This document shows positions 1-8,134 of a stretch of DNA of 35,760 bases, in pieces. Source of the DNA: Pseudomonadota bacterium (GTDB lineage Bacteria; Pseudomonadota; Gammaproteobacteria; Burkholderiales; Sulfuriferulaceae); contig JAJXUP010000006.1 in NCBI GenBank assembly GCA_021782795.1, positions 1 to 35,760 on the forward strand. Direction: 5' to 3'. Every line of letters begins with the position of its first letter. Within the stretch, counting starts at the first letter, position 1. The position numbers and the translations under genes were made by a program. The notes below the pieces were generated by a model, which was not told the origin of the DNA, ran no database searches, and saw only the letters and a list, made by a program, of their open reading frames with translations.

Positions 1-12
1 GGGGGGGGTATC

Positions 13-567
13 ATGATCGGGGACACGGGGCGGGCGGGGTCGGATATGGAAGCATGGCTGGCGGAACTTGGCATTGATCCGCGCTGGGTAGCGCTGCGCG
101 GTCTGCCGTTCTGCGAAGAGGCGACGGAACTGGAATGCGTCGAGACGGCATCCGACGGCAGGGAGTTCCTGCTCACGCCACAGGCAGCCGCCGCATGGCG
201 GCGACTGCGTGCAGCAGCGCAGTCTGATGGCGTGCAGTTGTTCGTGTTTTCGGCGTTTCGCAGCGTGACGCGTCAGGCGGAACTGATCCGCCGCAAACTC
301 GACAGTGGCAAGACCCTGGGCGAGATTCTTGCCGTGCTTGCCCCGCCGGGGTACAGCGAACATCACACCGGCCGGGCGGTCGACGTTGGCACCCCCGACA
401 GTCCGGCACTCGAAACCGAGTTCGAGCGCACCGAGGCCTTCGCATGGCTGCAGCGACGTGCCGGCGAGTTTGGTTTTCGCCTGTCTTATCCATCGGGCAA
501 CGCACAGGGCTATCAATACGAACCCTGGCACTGGTGTTTCGTGCCGTGTGACGCCGCCGCGGCTTAG
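13..567 (+). CDS. M15-family D-alanyl-D-alanine carboxypeptidase (VanY-like)
   Basis: Predicted zinc peptidase that trims the terminal D-Ala of peptidoglycan stem peptides. The protein has 184 residues. It shows the M15B hallmarks: an SAFRS segment near residue 80, the metal-binding SEHHTGRAVDVG block (His and Asp ligands) near 115-126, and the EPWHW block close to the C-terminus that carries the catalytic Glu region and the third ligand His. No signal peptide is visible at either candidate start, so it is either cytoplasmic or its export signal is not recognisable. An in-frame ATG at 46 with GGGG about 6 nt upstream is an equally plausible start (173 aa). The gene stands alone before hupE, and what lies upstream is outside the window. 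The family call is firm. Exact substrate (D,D- versus L,D-peptide) is inferred from family only. Confidence 0.88.
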   Translation: MIGDTGRAGSDMEAWLAELGIDPRWVALRGLPFCEEATELECVETASDGREFLLTPQAAAAWRRLRAAAQSDGVQLFVFSAFRSVTRQAELIRRKLDSGKTLGEILAVLAPPGYSEHHTGRAVDVGTPDSPALETEFERTEAFAWLQRRAGEFGFRLSYPSGNAQGYQYEPWHWCFVPCDAAAA

Positions 568-692
568 CCCCGCCGGTGTGCGGTGTCCGGCCGCAGCTGC
601 GGCAGCCGTGAGTCTGGCAGATGGGGCAGATGGTGTATCCGGCTGTCGACAGTTGGGGCAGACAGGTCTAACATGCAGTGGAGCAGGGTGGG

Positions 693-725
693 GGCCGCTT
701 TGACGGTGCTGTGCCAAAGCTGGCC
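693..725 (+). promoter_or_regulatory. Inverted repeat in the hupE leader
   Basis: GGCCGCTTTG is followed after a 12-nt loop by CAAAGC-T-GGCC, giving a 10-bp stem with one bulged T. It sits about 30 nt upstream of the hupE start in a 190-nt gap that otherwise holds no gene. In that gap a 9-mer TGGGGCAGA also occurs twice (622-630 and 654-662). There is no T-run, so a terminator for the upstream peptidase gene is not well supported. It could be a leader hairpin or a DNA operator (for example for a metal sensor). The function is unknown. Confidence 0.35.
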
Positions 726-757
726 GCGTGGGCGTGGTTGATCGGACGGAGGGTGCG

Positions 758-1318
758 ATGAAACGAGCAGCGTATGCATGGGGCGTGGTGATGGTGTTGA
801 TGCCGGCGATGGCCTGGGCACATCCCGGGCATCCCGGTGGTGGGTTCTTCGAAGGCTGGATGCACCCGTTTTCCGGGCTGGATCATGTGCTGGGCATGGC
901 TGCGGTGGGTCTGTGGGCGGCGCGCGACCGTCCGGGTATGCGCTGGCGTGTTCCACTGGCTTTTCTTGTCGGCATGCTGGCGGGGGGAATCGCCGGTCTG
1001 GCGGGTCATGCGCCGTCCTGGATGGAAAGCGCGCTGGCAGCGAGTGTACTGGCTGCAGCGATCATTGCTATGCTGGCCCTGCGCATGCCGGTATGGGTCC
1101 GGATGTTGCTGGCGGCAGGCTTTGCCGCGCTGCACGGCATGGCGCATGGCGTGGAATTGCCTGCAGCGGCCGATCCGGCCGGCTATACTGCCGGGTTCCT
1201 GCTGGCGAGCGCCGTGCTGCTCATGCTGGGTGCCTGGGCGGGAACCCGCCTGCAAACCGGAGCGCGGGACCGCTGGCTGGCCGCATTCATGGGTGGCCTC
1301 GCACTGACCCTGTTCTGA
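758..1318 (+). CDS. hupE: HupE/UreJ-family nickel/cobalt permease
   Basis: Small integral membrane protein (186 aa) expected to move Ni2+ or Co2+ across the cytoplasmic membrane. A signal-like N-terminus ends at AWA and is followed by a mature start AHPGHP. Next comes the family signature HPFSGLDHVLGM with its conserved His and Asp, then about six hydrophobic segments including LHGMAHG with two more His. The ORF track begins at a GTG (728), but the ATG at 758 has GGAGGG 5 nt upstream and places the signal peptide at the N-terminus, so it is preferred. No hydrogenase or urease genes are in the window, so the metal's destination is unknown. A strong hairpin follows the stop codon. Confidence 0.88.
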   Translation: MKRAAYAWGVVMVLMPAMAWAHPGHPGGGFFEGWMHPFSGLDHVLGMAAVGLWAARDRPGMRWRVPLAFLVGMLAGGIAGLAGHAPSWMESALAASVLAAAIIAMLALRMPVWVRMLLAAGFAALHGMAHGVELPAAADPAGYTAGFLLASAVLLMLGAWAGTRLQTGARDRWLAAFMGGLALTLF

Positions 1319-1326
1319 ATTCGAGC

Positions 1327-1354
1327 GCCGGCATGCAAGGCTGTTCATGCCGGC
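1327..1354 (+). terminator. Hairpin after hupE
   Basis: A perfect 9-bp inverted repeat, GCCGGCATG and CATGCCGGC, with a 10-nt loop begins 8 nt after the hupE stop codon. The T-content downstream is poor (TATGTTGCCC), so this is either a weak intrinsic terminator or a 3'-end stabilising hairpin. It separates hupE from the rppH operon. Confidence 0.5.
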
Positions 1355-1436
1355 TATGTTGCCCGTTCGGCTTTCCAATGTGAACGAACTGTGAAAGAAT
1401 GCACAGTAATATGGAAGGTTCGATTGGGTGGCGGAT

Positions 1437-1964
1437 ATGATCGACAAGGAAGGGTATCGCGCCAACGTAGGCATCATATTGTGCAATTCGCAGAACCAGG
1501 TGTTCTGGGGAAAGCGTATCCGGCAGCATTCCTGGCAATTTCCGCAAGGCGGCATCCAGCCCGGAGAGAGCCCGGAGGATGCGATGTACCGGGAACTGAT
1601 GGAAGAAACCGGCCTGGAACCGCATCATGTGCGCATCCTGGGACGCACGCGCAACTGGTTGCGCTATGATGTGCCGCGCCAGTGGTTGCGCAGGGATTGC
1701 CGCGGTCATTACCGCGGTCAGAAGCAGATCTGGTTTCTGCTGCGTTTGCTGGGCCGGGACAGCGATGTTTCGCTGCGTTCGTGCGAGCATCCCGAATTTG
1801 ATGCCTGGCGCTGGAACGAGTATTGGGTAACCATGGAAACAGTAGTGGATTTCAAGCGGGACGTGTACCGTGCGGCGTTGTCCGAACTGTCACGCTTTCT
1901 GGACCGTGATGTGGTGCCACGCCGCCAGGATGTGGTGTCGGCGCTGCTGCAGCAGAGCGAATAG
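1437..1964 (+). CDS. rppH: RNA pyrophosphohydrolase RppH (Nudix)
   Basis: Removes pyrophosphate from 5'-triphosphate RNA ends to give 5'-monophosphate ends, starting RNase E-dependent mRNA decay in the cytoplasm. The protein has 175 aa. The Nudix box fits GX5EX7REUXEEXGU at residues 38-60 (GGIQPGE...REL.EETGL). The flanking segments QHSWQFPQ and GYRANVGI match RppH/NudH rather than other Nudix families. The track start is a GTG at 1428. The ATG at 1437 gives [12 protein letters not shown], which lines up with the start of the E. coli protein, and is preferred. The next gene begins 3 nt after its stop codon, so the two are probably cotranscribed. Confidence 0.95.
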   Translation: MIDKEGYRANVGIILCNSQNQVFWGKRIRQHSWQFPQGGIQPGESPEDAMYRELMEETGLEPHHVRILGRTRNWLRYDVPRQWLRRDCRGHYRGQKQIWFLLRLLGRDSDVSLRSCEHPEFDAWRWNEYWVTMETVVDFKRDVYRAALSELSRFLDRDVVPRRQDVVSALLQQSE

Positions 1965-1967
1965 CGC

Positions 1968-2579
1968 ATGAATCTGTTGCTGGAACTGTTCGACCGATCG
2001 GTCTACCACCTGCCGGGAAGCAGCCCGGCAGTATTCTATCTTGCCGATCGTGAGGGTGGCGGCATCCTGATCAACTCTCCGCGTTTCGATCCGGCCTTGC
2101 TGGAGCAGTTGCGGGCGATCATGCCCATGAGCTATATCTTTTATCCCAGCCATTTCGGCTCGCTTGATGTGATGGCCTGGCGCGGGGCGAGCGGCGCGAA
2201 GACAATTGCCTACGGACATGAGGCGAAGCGGGTCGATGGCGTGATCGACATCGTGCTCAGCCGGGAGAACCGGTTTTCGCGCACGATCGATTTCCTGCCC
2301 ATGTCTGGCCGTACCGAAAGCACCTGTGCGCTGCGCTGCCGCAACAAGCCGGGCATCGTGTTTTTTGGCCCGATCCTGTCCACTGGGCCGTCGGGCTGGC
2401 CCGAGTTGTTGCCGCAGTCTGACGACCATTCGTTCGAGAACCGGGTCATTGGTTCGCTGGGACTGCAGGATGCCCGTTTCGAGTATGCGTTTACCGATGA
2501 TTTCGATCCGCAGCTGAGCCGGTACGGACCGGGCGCCGATGCGGCCATACAACAGCAGTTGGCCAGCGTGCTGGTCTGA
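1968..2579 (+). CDS. MBL-fold-like protein lacking metal ligands
   Basis: Conserved-looking 203-aa protein of unknown function. Its layout follows the metallo-beta-lactamase fold: an N-terminal beta segment with ILINSPRFDPALLEQL, then IFYPSHFGSLDVMAW where the HxHxDH metal motif should lie, then PMSGRTESTCAL where PGHTPGS usually lies, then GIVFFGPIL where the GD metal ligand would be. The His and Asp ligands are absent at each of these positions, so hydrolase activity is unlikely. It begins 3 nt after rppH and precedes apbC by 28 nt, suggesting one operon. The MBL relation is my inference from motif spacing. It could instead be an unrelated alpha/beta protein. No signal peptide is seen. Confidence 0.6.
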   Translation: MNLLLELFDRSVYHLPGSSPAVFYLADREGGGILINSPRFDPALLEQLRAIMPMSYIFYPSHFGSLDVMAWRGASGAKTIAYGHEAKRVDGVIDIVLSRENRFSRTIDFLPMSGRTESTCALRCRNKPGIVFFGPILSTGPSGWPELLPQSDDHSFENRVIGSLGLQDARFEYAFTDDFDPQLSRYGPGADAAIQQQLASVLV

Positions 2580-2607
2580 TTTGATTGATTGAGAAAGAGA
2601 CGAGAAG

Positions 2608-3696
2608 ATGGCGATTTCCGAACTGCAGGTACAGACTGCGCTGAAGACGGTGGTGGACCCGAATACCCACAAGGATCTGGTAACCGGCAAGGCTGTGCGC
2701 AATTTGAAAATTGATGGCGACGACGTGTCGCTGGATGTCGTGCTGGGTTATCCCGGGGCAAGCCAGGTCGAACCGATCCGGCAGATGGTGGAAGAAAAGC
2801 TGCGTTCGATGACCGGTATTGGTCGCGTCAGCGTCAATGTCTCGTCGAAGATCGTGTCGCACAGCGTGCAGCGCGGCGTCAAGCTGATCCCCGGCGTGAA
2901 GAACATCATCGCTGTCGCCTCGGGCAAGGGCGGGGTGGGCAAGTCCACCACGGCCGTCAATCTGGCGCTGGCGCTGGCAGCCGAAGGCGCGCAGGTCGGC
3001 ATTCTGGATGCCGACATCTACGGGCCGTCGCAGCCGACCATGCTTGGCGTGACCGGTCGTCCGGACTCGCGTGACGGCAAGTCGCTTGAGCCGATGGAGG
3101 CGCATGGCCTGCAGGTGATGTCGATTGGTTTTCTCATCGATGCCGAAACGCCGATGGTCTGGCGCGGACCGATGGTGACCCAGGCGCTCGAACAGTTGCT
3201 CAACGATACGCGCTGGCGCGATCTGGATTACCTGGTGGTGGACTTGCCGCCCGGTACCGGCGATATCCAGCTTACGCTGGCGCAGCGCGTGCCGGTGACA
3301 GGAGCCGTGATCGTGACCACGCCGCAGGACATCGCGCTCATCGACGCGCGCAAGGGATTCAAGATGTTCGAGAAGGTTGGCATCCCGATTCTGGGCGTGG
3401 TCGAAAACATGAGTATCCACATCTGTACCCGCTGTGGTCACGAAGAACATATTTTTGGCAGCGGAGGCGGCGAACGCATGTCCGGTGACTACGAGGTGGA
3501 ATTCCTCGGCGCCTTGCCGCTCGATATCCGCATCCGCGAGCAGGCCGATGGTGGCAAGCCGACGGTGGTGGCCGCACCGGACAGCCGGATTGCGGAGATC
3601 TACCGTCAGATCGCGCGCCGCGTGGCGGTGAAGATTGCCGAACAGGCGCAGGACCACAGCAACGCCTTCCCGAAAATCGTGATCCAGAACACCTGA
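2608..3696 (+). CDS. apbC: Iron-sulfur cluster carrier ATPase ApbC/Mrp
   Basis: P-loop ATPase (362 aa) that binds and delivers [4Fe-4S] clusters to apo-proteins in the cytoplasm. An N-terminal MIP18/DUF59 domain (about residues 5-80) is followed by the MinD-type P-loop GKGGVGKST at 106-114, the DADIYGPSQ switch region, and VDLPPGTGD. The cluster-binding CTRC lies at 273-276, inside the family signature ENMS. Length and order match the Mrp/NBP35 family. A purine-rich AGACGAGAAG precedes the ATG. dcd starts only 3 nt after the stop codon, so apbC-dcd is a tight operon. Confidence 0.95.
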   Translation: MAISELQVQTALKTVVDPNTHKDLVTGKAVRNLKIDGDDVSLDVVLGYPGASQVEPIRQMVEEKLRSMTGIGRVSVNVSSKIVSHSVQRGVKLIPGVKNIIAVASGKGGVGKSTTAVNLALALAAEGAQVGILDADIYGPSQPTMLGVTGRPDSRDGKSLEPMEAHGLQVMSIGFLIDAETPMVWRGPMVTQALEQLLNDTRWRDLDYLVVDLPPGTGDIQLTLAQRVPVTGAVIVTTPQDIALIDARKGFKMFEKVGIPILGVVENMSIHICTRCGHEEHIFGSGGGERMSGDYEVEFLGALPLDIRIREQADGGKPTVVAAPDSRIAEIYRQIARRVAVKIAEQAQDHSNAFPKIVIQNT

Positions 3697-3699
3697 GCG

Positions 3700-4266
3700 A
3701 TGAGCATAAAATCCGACCGCTGGATCCGTCACATGGCGGAACAGCATGGCATGATCGAGCCGTTCGAACCACAGCAGGTGCGTGAGCAGGACGGCCGGCG
3801 CATCGTGTCCTATGGCACGTCGAGTTACGGTTACGACATCCGCTGCGCGGATGAATTCAAGCTGTTTACCAACATCAACTCGACCATTGTCGATCCGAAG
3901 CATTTCGATCCCAACTCGTTCATCGATGTGCGCGGTGATTCGTGCATCATTCCGCCGAATTCGTTTGCACTGGCGCGTACTGTGGAATATTTCCGCATCC
4001 CGCGCAATGTGCTGACGATCTGTCTGGGTAAATCCACTTATGCCCGCTGCGGCATCATTGTCAATGTGACGCCGTTCGAACCCGAGTGGGAAGGGTATGT
4101 GACGCTGGAGTTCTCCAATACCACGCCATTGCCGGCGCGGATCTACGCCCATGAAGGCGTGGCCCAGGTCCTGTTTTTCGAGAGCGACGAGGAGTGCGAT
4201 ATCTCCTACCGCGATCGGGGCGGGAAGTATCAGGGGCAAAGCGGGGTAACCCTACCGACAATCTGA
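3700..4266 (+). CDS. dcd: dCTP deaminase
   Basis: Converts dCTP to dUTP plus ammonia, feeding dTMP synthesis. The 188-aa length is typical of the trimeric enzyme. Seen in the sequence are [13 protein letters not shown] near residue 41, the nucleotide-binding GKSTYAR (Ser112, Arg116 by alignment with the E. coli Ser111/Arg115), and [11 protein letters not shown] with the catalytic Glu at 137. The C-terminal GKYQGQ.GVTLP closes over the active site in the family. It lies 3 nt downstream of apbC. A possible promoter and hairpin follow before the decarboxylase gene. Confidence 0.96.
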   Translation: MSIKSDRWIRHMAEQHGMIEPFEPQQVREQDGRRIVSYGTSSYGYDIRCADEFKLFTNINSTIVDPKHFDPNSFIDVRGDSCIIPPNSFALARTVEYFRIPRNVLTICLGKSTYARCGIIVNVTPFEPEWEGYVTLEFSNTTPLPARIYAHEGVAQVLFFESDEECDISYRDRGGKYQGQSGVTLPTI

Positions 4267-4281
4267 TGTGCCTGCTACAAT
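4255..4281 (+). promoter_or_regulatory. Candidate promoter for the decarboxylase gene
   Basis: TACAAT (4276-4281) is a good -10 hexamer. CCGACA (4255-4260) matches the -35 consensus at 4 of 6 positions but with a short 15-bp spacer, and it overlaps the end of dcd. The same TACAAT hexamer appears in the stronger grxD promoter candidate of this window. The call is weak because of the spacer. Confidence 0.3.
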
Positions 4282-4286
4282 GCGCC

Positions 4287-4322
4287 AACCGGACCGTCGG
4301 ACTTTGCTTCTGGCGGTTTTTT
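4287..4322 (+). terminator. Hairpin with T-run between dcd and the decarboxylase
   Basis: AACCG and CGGTT can pair across an imperfect inner stem (CC with GG after a bulge), and the 3' arm runs straight into TTTTTT (4317-4322), then CTTTT. This looks like a modest intrinsic terminator for the apbC-dcd transcript. It also lies just downstream of the candidate TACAAT promoter, so it might act as a leader attenuator. The stem is imperfect. Confidence 0.4.
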
Positions 4323-4367
4323 CTTTTGTGCCGTGCAGGCGTCTTCCTGGTTCCGAGGTGAGAACAC

Positions 4368-6608
4368 ATGAAATTCCGTTTCCCGGTGGTGGTGATCGAC
4401 GAGGATTTTCGTTCCGAGAATGCCAGCGGCCTGGGTATCCGGGCGCTGGCCAAGGCGATCGAGGACGAAGGCACCGAAGTGCTTGGCGTGACCAGCTACG
4501 GTGATCTGTCGAGTTTTGCCCAGCAGCAGAGCCGGGCCTCGGCATTCATCCTGTCGATCGACGATGAGGAATTTTCTTCGCCGACTGCTGCCGCGCACGC
4601 GGTGGAACAGTTGCGTCTGTTTGTCGAGGAAATCCGTTTCCGTAACGCCGACATCCCGATTTTCCTTTATGGCGAAACGCGGACCTCGCGCCACATTCCC
4701 AATGATGTGCTCAAGGAACTGCACGGCTTCATCCACATGTTCGAGGACACGCCCGAATTTGTCGCGCGGCACATCCTGCGCGAGATCAAGACCTACCTGG
4801 ATTCGCTGGCGCCGCCATTTTTCCGCGCGCTTACCCATTATGCTTCTGACGGTTCGTATTCGTGGCACTGCCCGGGACACTCGGGTGGCGTGGCATTTCT
4901 CAAGAGCCCGGTGGGACAGATGTTTCACCAGTTCTTTGGCGAGAACATGCTGCGCGCCGACGTGTGCAACGCGGTGGAAGAGTTGGGGCAGTTACTCGAC
5001 CATACCGGGCCGGTGGCTGCATCCGAGCGCAATGCGGCGCGCATCTTCAATGCCGATCACCTGTTTTTCGTTACGAATGGCACGTCGACATCCAACAAGA
5101 TCGTCTGGCATTCCACAGTGGCGCCGGGTGACATCGTGGTGGTGGATCGCAACTGTCATAAATCGATCCTGCATGCCATTATCATGACCGGAGCGATTCC
5201 GGTGTTCCTCATGCCGACACGCAACCACTATGGCATCATTGGACCCATCCCGCTGGAGGAATTCCGACCGGAGAATATCCGCAAGAAAATCGAGGCCAAT
5301 CCGTTCGCACGCGGTATTGGCACTCAGCCGCGCGTGCTGACCATCACCCAGAGCACCTATGATGGCGTGCTGTACAACGTCGAAACCATCAAGTCGATGC
5401 TCGATGGTGAAATCGATACGCTGCATTTCGATGAGGCGTGGCTACCGCATGCGCCGTTTCATGATTTTTATCGTGACATGCATGCCATTGGTCGCGATCG
5501 GCCGCGCTGCAGCGAATCCATGCTGTTTTCCACTCAGTCGACGCACAAGATGCTGGCAGGGCTGTCTCAGGCTTCGCAAATCCTGGTACAGGAGTGCCAG
5601 CAACGCAAGCTCGACCGCGATGTGTTCAACGAGGCGTTTCTCATGCACACTTCCACCAGCCCGCAGTATGCCATCATCGCATCATGCGACGTGGCAGCGG
5701 CGATGATGGAACCGCCGGGCGGCACGGCGCTGGTGGAAGAGTCGATTCTGGAATCCCTCGATTTCCGTCGCGCCATGCGCAAGGTGGACGAGGAATTCGG
5801 CGATTCGTGGTGGTTCAAGGTGTGGGGTCCGGACACTCTCGCCGAGGAGGGCATCGGCGAACGCGACGATTGGGTGCTGCGCGCCAAGGACCGCTGGCAC
5901 GGTTTCGGTGATCTTGCGCCCGGGTTCAACATGCTTGACCCGATCAAGTCTACCATCATCACGCCCGGGCTGGATGTCGATGGCGATTTTTCTGATTCGG
6001 GCATGCCGGCTGCCATCGTGACCAAGTATCTGGCGGAACATGGCGTGATCGTGGAAAAGACGGGTTTGTATTCCTTTTTCATCATGTTCACCATCGGTAT
6101 CACCAAGGGGCGCTGGAACACCATGGTGACCACGCTGCAACAGTTCAAGGATGAATATGATCGCAACCAGCCGCTGTGGCGTGTGCTGCCCGAGTTTGTT
6201 GCCAAGCACCCACGCTATGAACGCATGGGTCTGAAGGATCTGTGTGATGCCATTCACGGCATTTACAAGGCCAATGACATTGCCCGCCTGACAACCGAGA
6301 TGTACCTGTCAAACATGGAGCCCGCCATGAAGCCGGCCGATGCCTATGCGCGCATGGCGCATCGGGCCATCGACCGGGTCGAGATCGACAAACTCGAGGG
6401 GCGTATCACCAGCGTGTTGCTGACGCCGTATCCGCCGGGAATCCCGCTCCTGATTCCCGGAGAGCGTTTCAATGCCACTATCGTCAGTTATCTCAAGTTT
6501 GCGCGTGATTTCAACGAGCGCTTTCCCGGTTTCGAGTCCGACATTCACGGGCTGGTCAAGGAAGATGTCGACGGCAAGCCCGTCTACTACGTCGACTGCG
6601 TCAGGTAA
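4368..6608 (+). CDS. Orn/Lys/Arg decarboxylase, PLP fold type III
   Basis: Large biodegradative-type basic amino acid decarboxylase (746 aa) that removes CO2 from arginine, lysine or ornithine to give a polyamine precursor, consuming a proton. An N-terminal flavodoxin-like wing domain (about 1-130) precedes the aspartate aminotransferase-like PLP domain. That domain has PGHSGG, VDRNCHKSI and LHFDEAW, and the Schiff-base Lys is at residue 394 in STHK. The C-terminal domain includes YPPGIPLLIPGE and ends HGLV...YYVDCV. Length is close to AdiA (755) and CadA (715), and the tail resembles AdiA slightly more, but the substrate cannot be assigned. An ATG with GAGGTGAGAACAC upstream is used. No antiporter gene adjoins it, unlike classical acid-resistance operons. 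Confidence 0.92.
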   Translation: MKFRFPVVVIDEDFRSENASGLGIRALAKAIEDEGTEVLGVTSYGDLSSFAQQQSRASAFILSIDDEEFSSPTAAAHAVEQLRLFVEEIRFRNADIPIFLYGETRTSRHIPNDVLKELHGFIHMFEDTPEFVARHILREIKTYLDSLAPPFFRALTHYASDGSYSWHCPGHSGGVAFLKSPVGQMFHQFFGENMLRADVCNAVEELGQLLDHTGPVAASERNAARIFNADHLFFVTNGTSTSNKIVWHSTVAPGDIVVVDRNCHKSILHAIIMTGAIPVFLMPTRNHYGIIGPIPLEEFRPENIRKKIEANPFARGIGTQPRVLTITQSTYDGVLYNVETIKSMLDGEIDTLHFDEAWLPHAPFHDFYRDMHAIGRDRPRCSESMLFSTQSTHKMLAGLSQASQILVQECQQRKLDRDVFNEAFLMHTSTSPQYAIIASCDVAAAMMEPPGGTALVEESILESLDFRRAMRKVDEEFGDSWWFKVWGPDTLAEEGIGERDDWVLRAKDRWHGFGDLAPGFNMLDPIKSTIITPGLDVDGDFSDSGMPAAIVTKYLAEHGVIVEKTGLYSFFIMFTIGITKGRWNTMVTTLQQFKDEYDRNQPLWRVLPEFVAKHPRYERMGLKDLCDAIHGIYKANDIARLTTEMYLSNMEPAMKPADAYARMAHRAIDRVEIDKLEGRITSVLLTPYPPGIPLLIPGERFNATIVSYLKFARDFNERFPGFESDIHGLVKEDVDGKPVYYVDCVR

Positions 6609-6637
6609 TCGGCGCGCCGCACGGTGTTGCTGCGGTA

Positions 6638-7432
6638 TCAGCGGGTTGTCGTGGTGCGCTTGCGTCGCACGGGCTTTGCCGGTGCATCTGCATCGACCGG
6701 TGCTGGCGGGACAACCGGTTTGGCCAGCGGTTCGATGGGTGAGCCAAGTGCGCCGATGCGGGCCTCAAGGATGCCGTCGCGTTGAGGATCTGGGTGCGGC
6801 GACCGTTGCAGTGCGGTGCATAGCAGTGGCGGCAGCCAACTGTCCGTAGCCTGAGGTGGCGTGACGTCGGGCGCATGCCAACCGGTCGACATGCCCAGCA
6901 ACCAGTCATGAAAAGCAGGATCGGGCGGTGGTGGAAACCGGTCGGCTGTGTCGAGCAGGCGCAATTGCCAGGCCGTGTCTGCAAGCAGGAAAGCTGCGGC
7001 AGCGTGGCCACCGGCGCGGTGGCTGATGGCCTGGATGGCACGTTGCAATTCCAGAATGCGCTTTCGGGCATGGCCGTCGTTAAAGCGGTTCAATGCGCGT
7101 CGGTTACTGCGGCGCTGCAAGGCAAACCCCAGTTTCAGCGACAGTTGCCGCAGTTCGGTTTCTGTCAGGCTGCCGGAATGCTGCAGTGCAGCAATTTGAG
7201 CTGTGCTGAAATCAAACAGACGCAGCAGCAGTGGGGCGAAAAGATCACCAGCGACGTCGGTGCGGTAGAGTCCGAAACGATAACCGACACTGGTGTCTGT
7301 GCGGGTAAACATGGCAATTCGTCTGGAGTCGCCGTGATGCACGGTGTGCAGGATCAACGCATGCAGATGAGGAATCAGCAGTGTATCGATCTGTGCGGTG
7401 CTGAATGTGAGTGTTGGCGGTTGGTAATCCAC
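6638..7432 (-). CDS. Uncharacterised protein
   Basis: 264-aa protein that I do not recognise. The start is a GTG at 7432 without a clear Shine-Dalgarno, so the N-terminus is uncertain. The N-terminal half has mixed helix/strand character with several Leu-rich helices. A segment LKLGFALQRRSNRRALNRF is strongly basic. The C-terminal 40 residues are Pro/Ala-rich and end in a basic tail KPVRRKRTTTTR, which may contact nucleic acid or membranes (inference). No signal peptide or membrane segment is evident. It converges on the decarboxylase gene with 29 nt between them. Codon use looks like its neighbours, and the competing plus-strand ORFs here are less convincing. Confidence 0.55.
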   Translation of the reverse strand: MDYQPPTLTFSTAQIDTLLIPHLHALILHTVHHGDSRRIAMFTRTDTSVGYRFGLYRTDVAGDLFAPLLLRLFDFSTAQIAALQHSGSLTETELRQLSLKLGFALQRRSNRRALNRFNDGHARKRILELQRAIQAISHRAGGHAAAAFLLADTAWQLRLLDTADRFPPPPDPAFHDWLLGMSTGWHAPDVTPPQATDSWLPPLLCTALQRSPHPDPQRDGILEARIGALGSPIEPLAKPVVPPAPVDADAPAKPVRRKRTTTTR

Positions 7433-7570
7433 AATGGTCCGCAGGCTGAGGGAATGCGTTCAGCCTAGCGAATGTGTGTGACACGCTGATGGCGCCCATG
7501 ACCACGCGTGTGGCGGGCTGCCGCGCTTCGAAGTGTGTGCCGGGCACACGTGTCATGTGCCCGGGGCTGG

Positions 7571-7966
7571 TCAGATCCTGCCGCTGCTGTTCTGTTGTGT
7601 GCCCATTGCGGAGGGCGTTTGAGTGACAGAAGGCATGGGTTGCTGGCTGGCCGGTGTCAGCAGGGCCGCCAGACCGGAGTCGGTCGACGGACTGCCAGAC
7701 GGGGAGGGGCTGCTGAACAGTGTGGACAGCGTGTTGTCAATGCTGGCAGTCACTGTCTGTTCGAGTTGCGCCAGTTGCGTGGCATTGACCTGGCCGCGGG
7801 AATTGTAGGTCAGCGGCGCGGCAACGCCATTACCGAGGCTCACTATGGTGCTGCTGGTGTTCGCCGCGCTGCTCGTGCCCGAAGCATCCTGTGCGGTCGT
7901 GCTCGACAGGATCTGGTTGATGCCTTGTTGCAATGCGCTGTTGCTGAGCGTGGAGATGGAGCTCAT
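7571..7966 (-). CDS. Small Ser/Thr-rich hypothetical protein
   Basis: 131-aa protein with no recognised domain. The ATG at 7966 has AGGAG about 8 nt upstream, a good ribosome site that supports the gene. Composition is Ser/Thr/Ala/Gln-rich with few charged residues. An amphipathic central stretch (ATQLAQLEQTVTASIDNTL) is followed by a low-complexity SSPSPSGSPSTDSG linker. No signal peptide or lipobox is visible. The 138 nt between its stop codon and the start of the unknown gene at 7432 contain nothing I can identify. Confidence 0.55.
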   Translation of the reverse strand: MSSISTLSNSALQQGINQILSSTTAQDASGTSSAANTSSTIVSLGNGVAAPLTYNSRGQVNATQLAQLEQTVTASIDNTLSTLFSSPSPSGSPSTDSGLAALLTPASQQPMPSVTQTPSAMGTQQNSSGRI

Positions 7967-8101
7967 GGTGGCACTCCTGGTTCGCAGACGTAACTACAGA
8001 TATCACCATAACGGCGCAAAAAATGAAAAGTTGAGGGCCGGACGAAATGTATCGGCTGATGGCAGCCCCCCATCATCGGCCCGGTAGTTCGGCCGGGGAG
8101 C

Positions 8102-8125
8102 CGGCTGGCGGCAGGCCACCAGCCG
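8102..8125 (-). terminator. Hairpin downstream of the glycine-zipper lipoprotein gene
   Basis: On the minus strand CGGCTGGTGG-CCTG-CCGCCAGCCG forms a 10-bp stem (one G-T wobble) with a tetraloop, 9 nt after the lipoprotein stop codon. No T-run follows, so it may be a 3'-stabilising stem or a weak terminator. Confidence 0.45.
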
Positions 8126-8134
8126 CATGGGGCG

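Noticed and set aside
668-1555. 295-aa minus-strand ORF across hupE
   Set aside because: It overlaps hupE and the start of rppH, both strongly supported, and has no recognisable features.
2491-4239. 582-aa minus-strand ORF opposite apbC and dcd
   Set aside because: It is a shadow of two clear genes on the plus strand. Its composition is His/Arg/Asp-rich as expected for antisense of GC-rich coding DNA, and no domain is visible.
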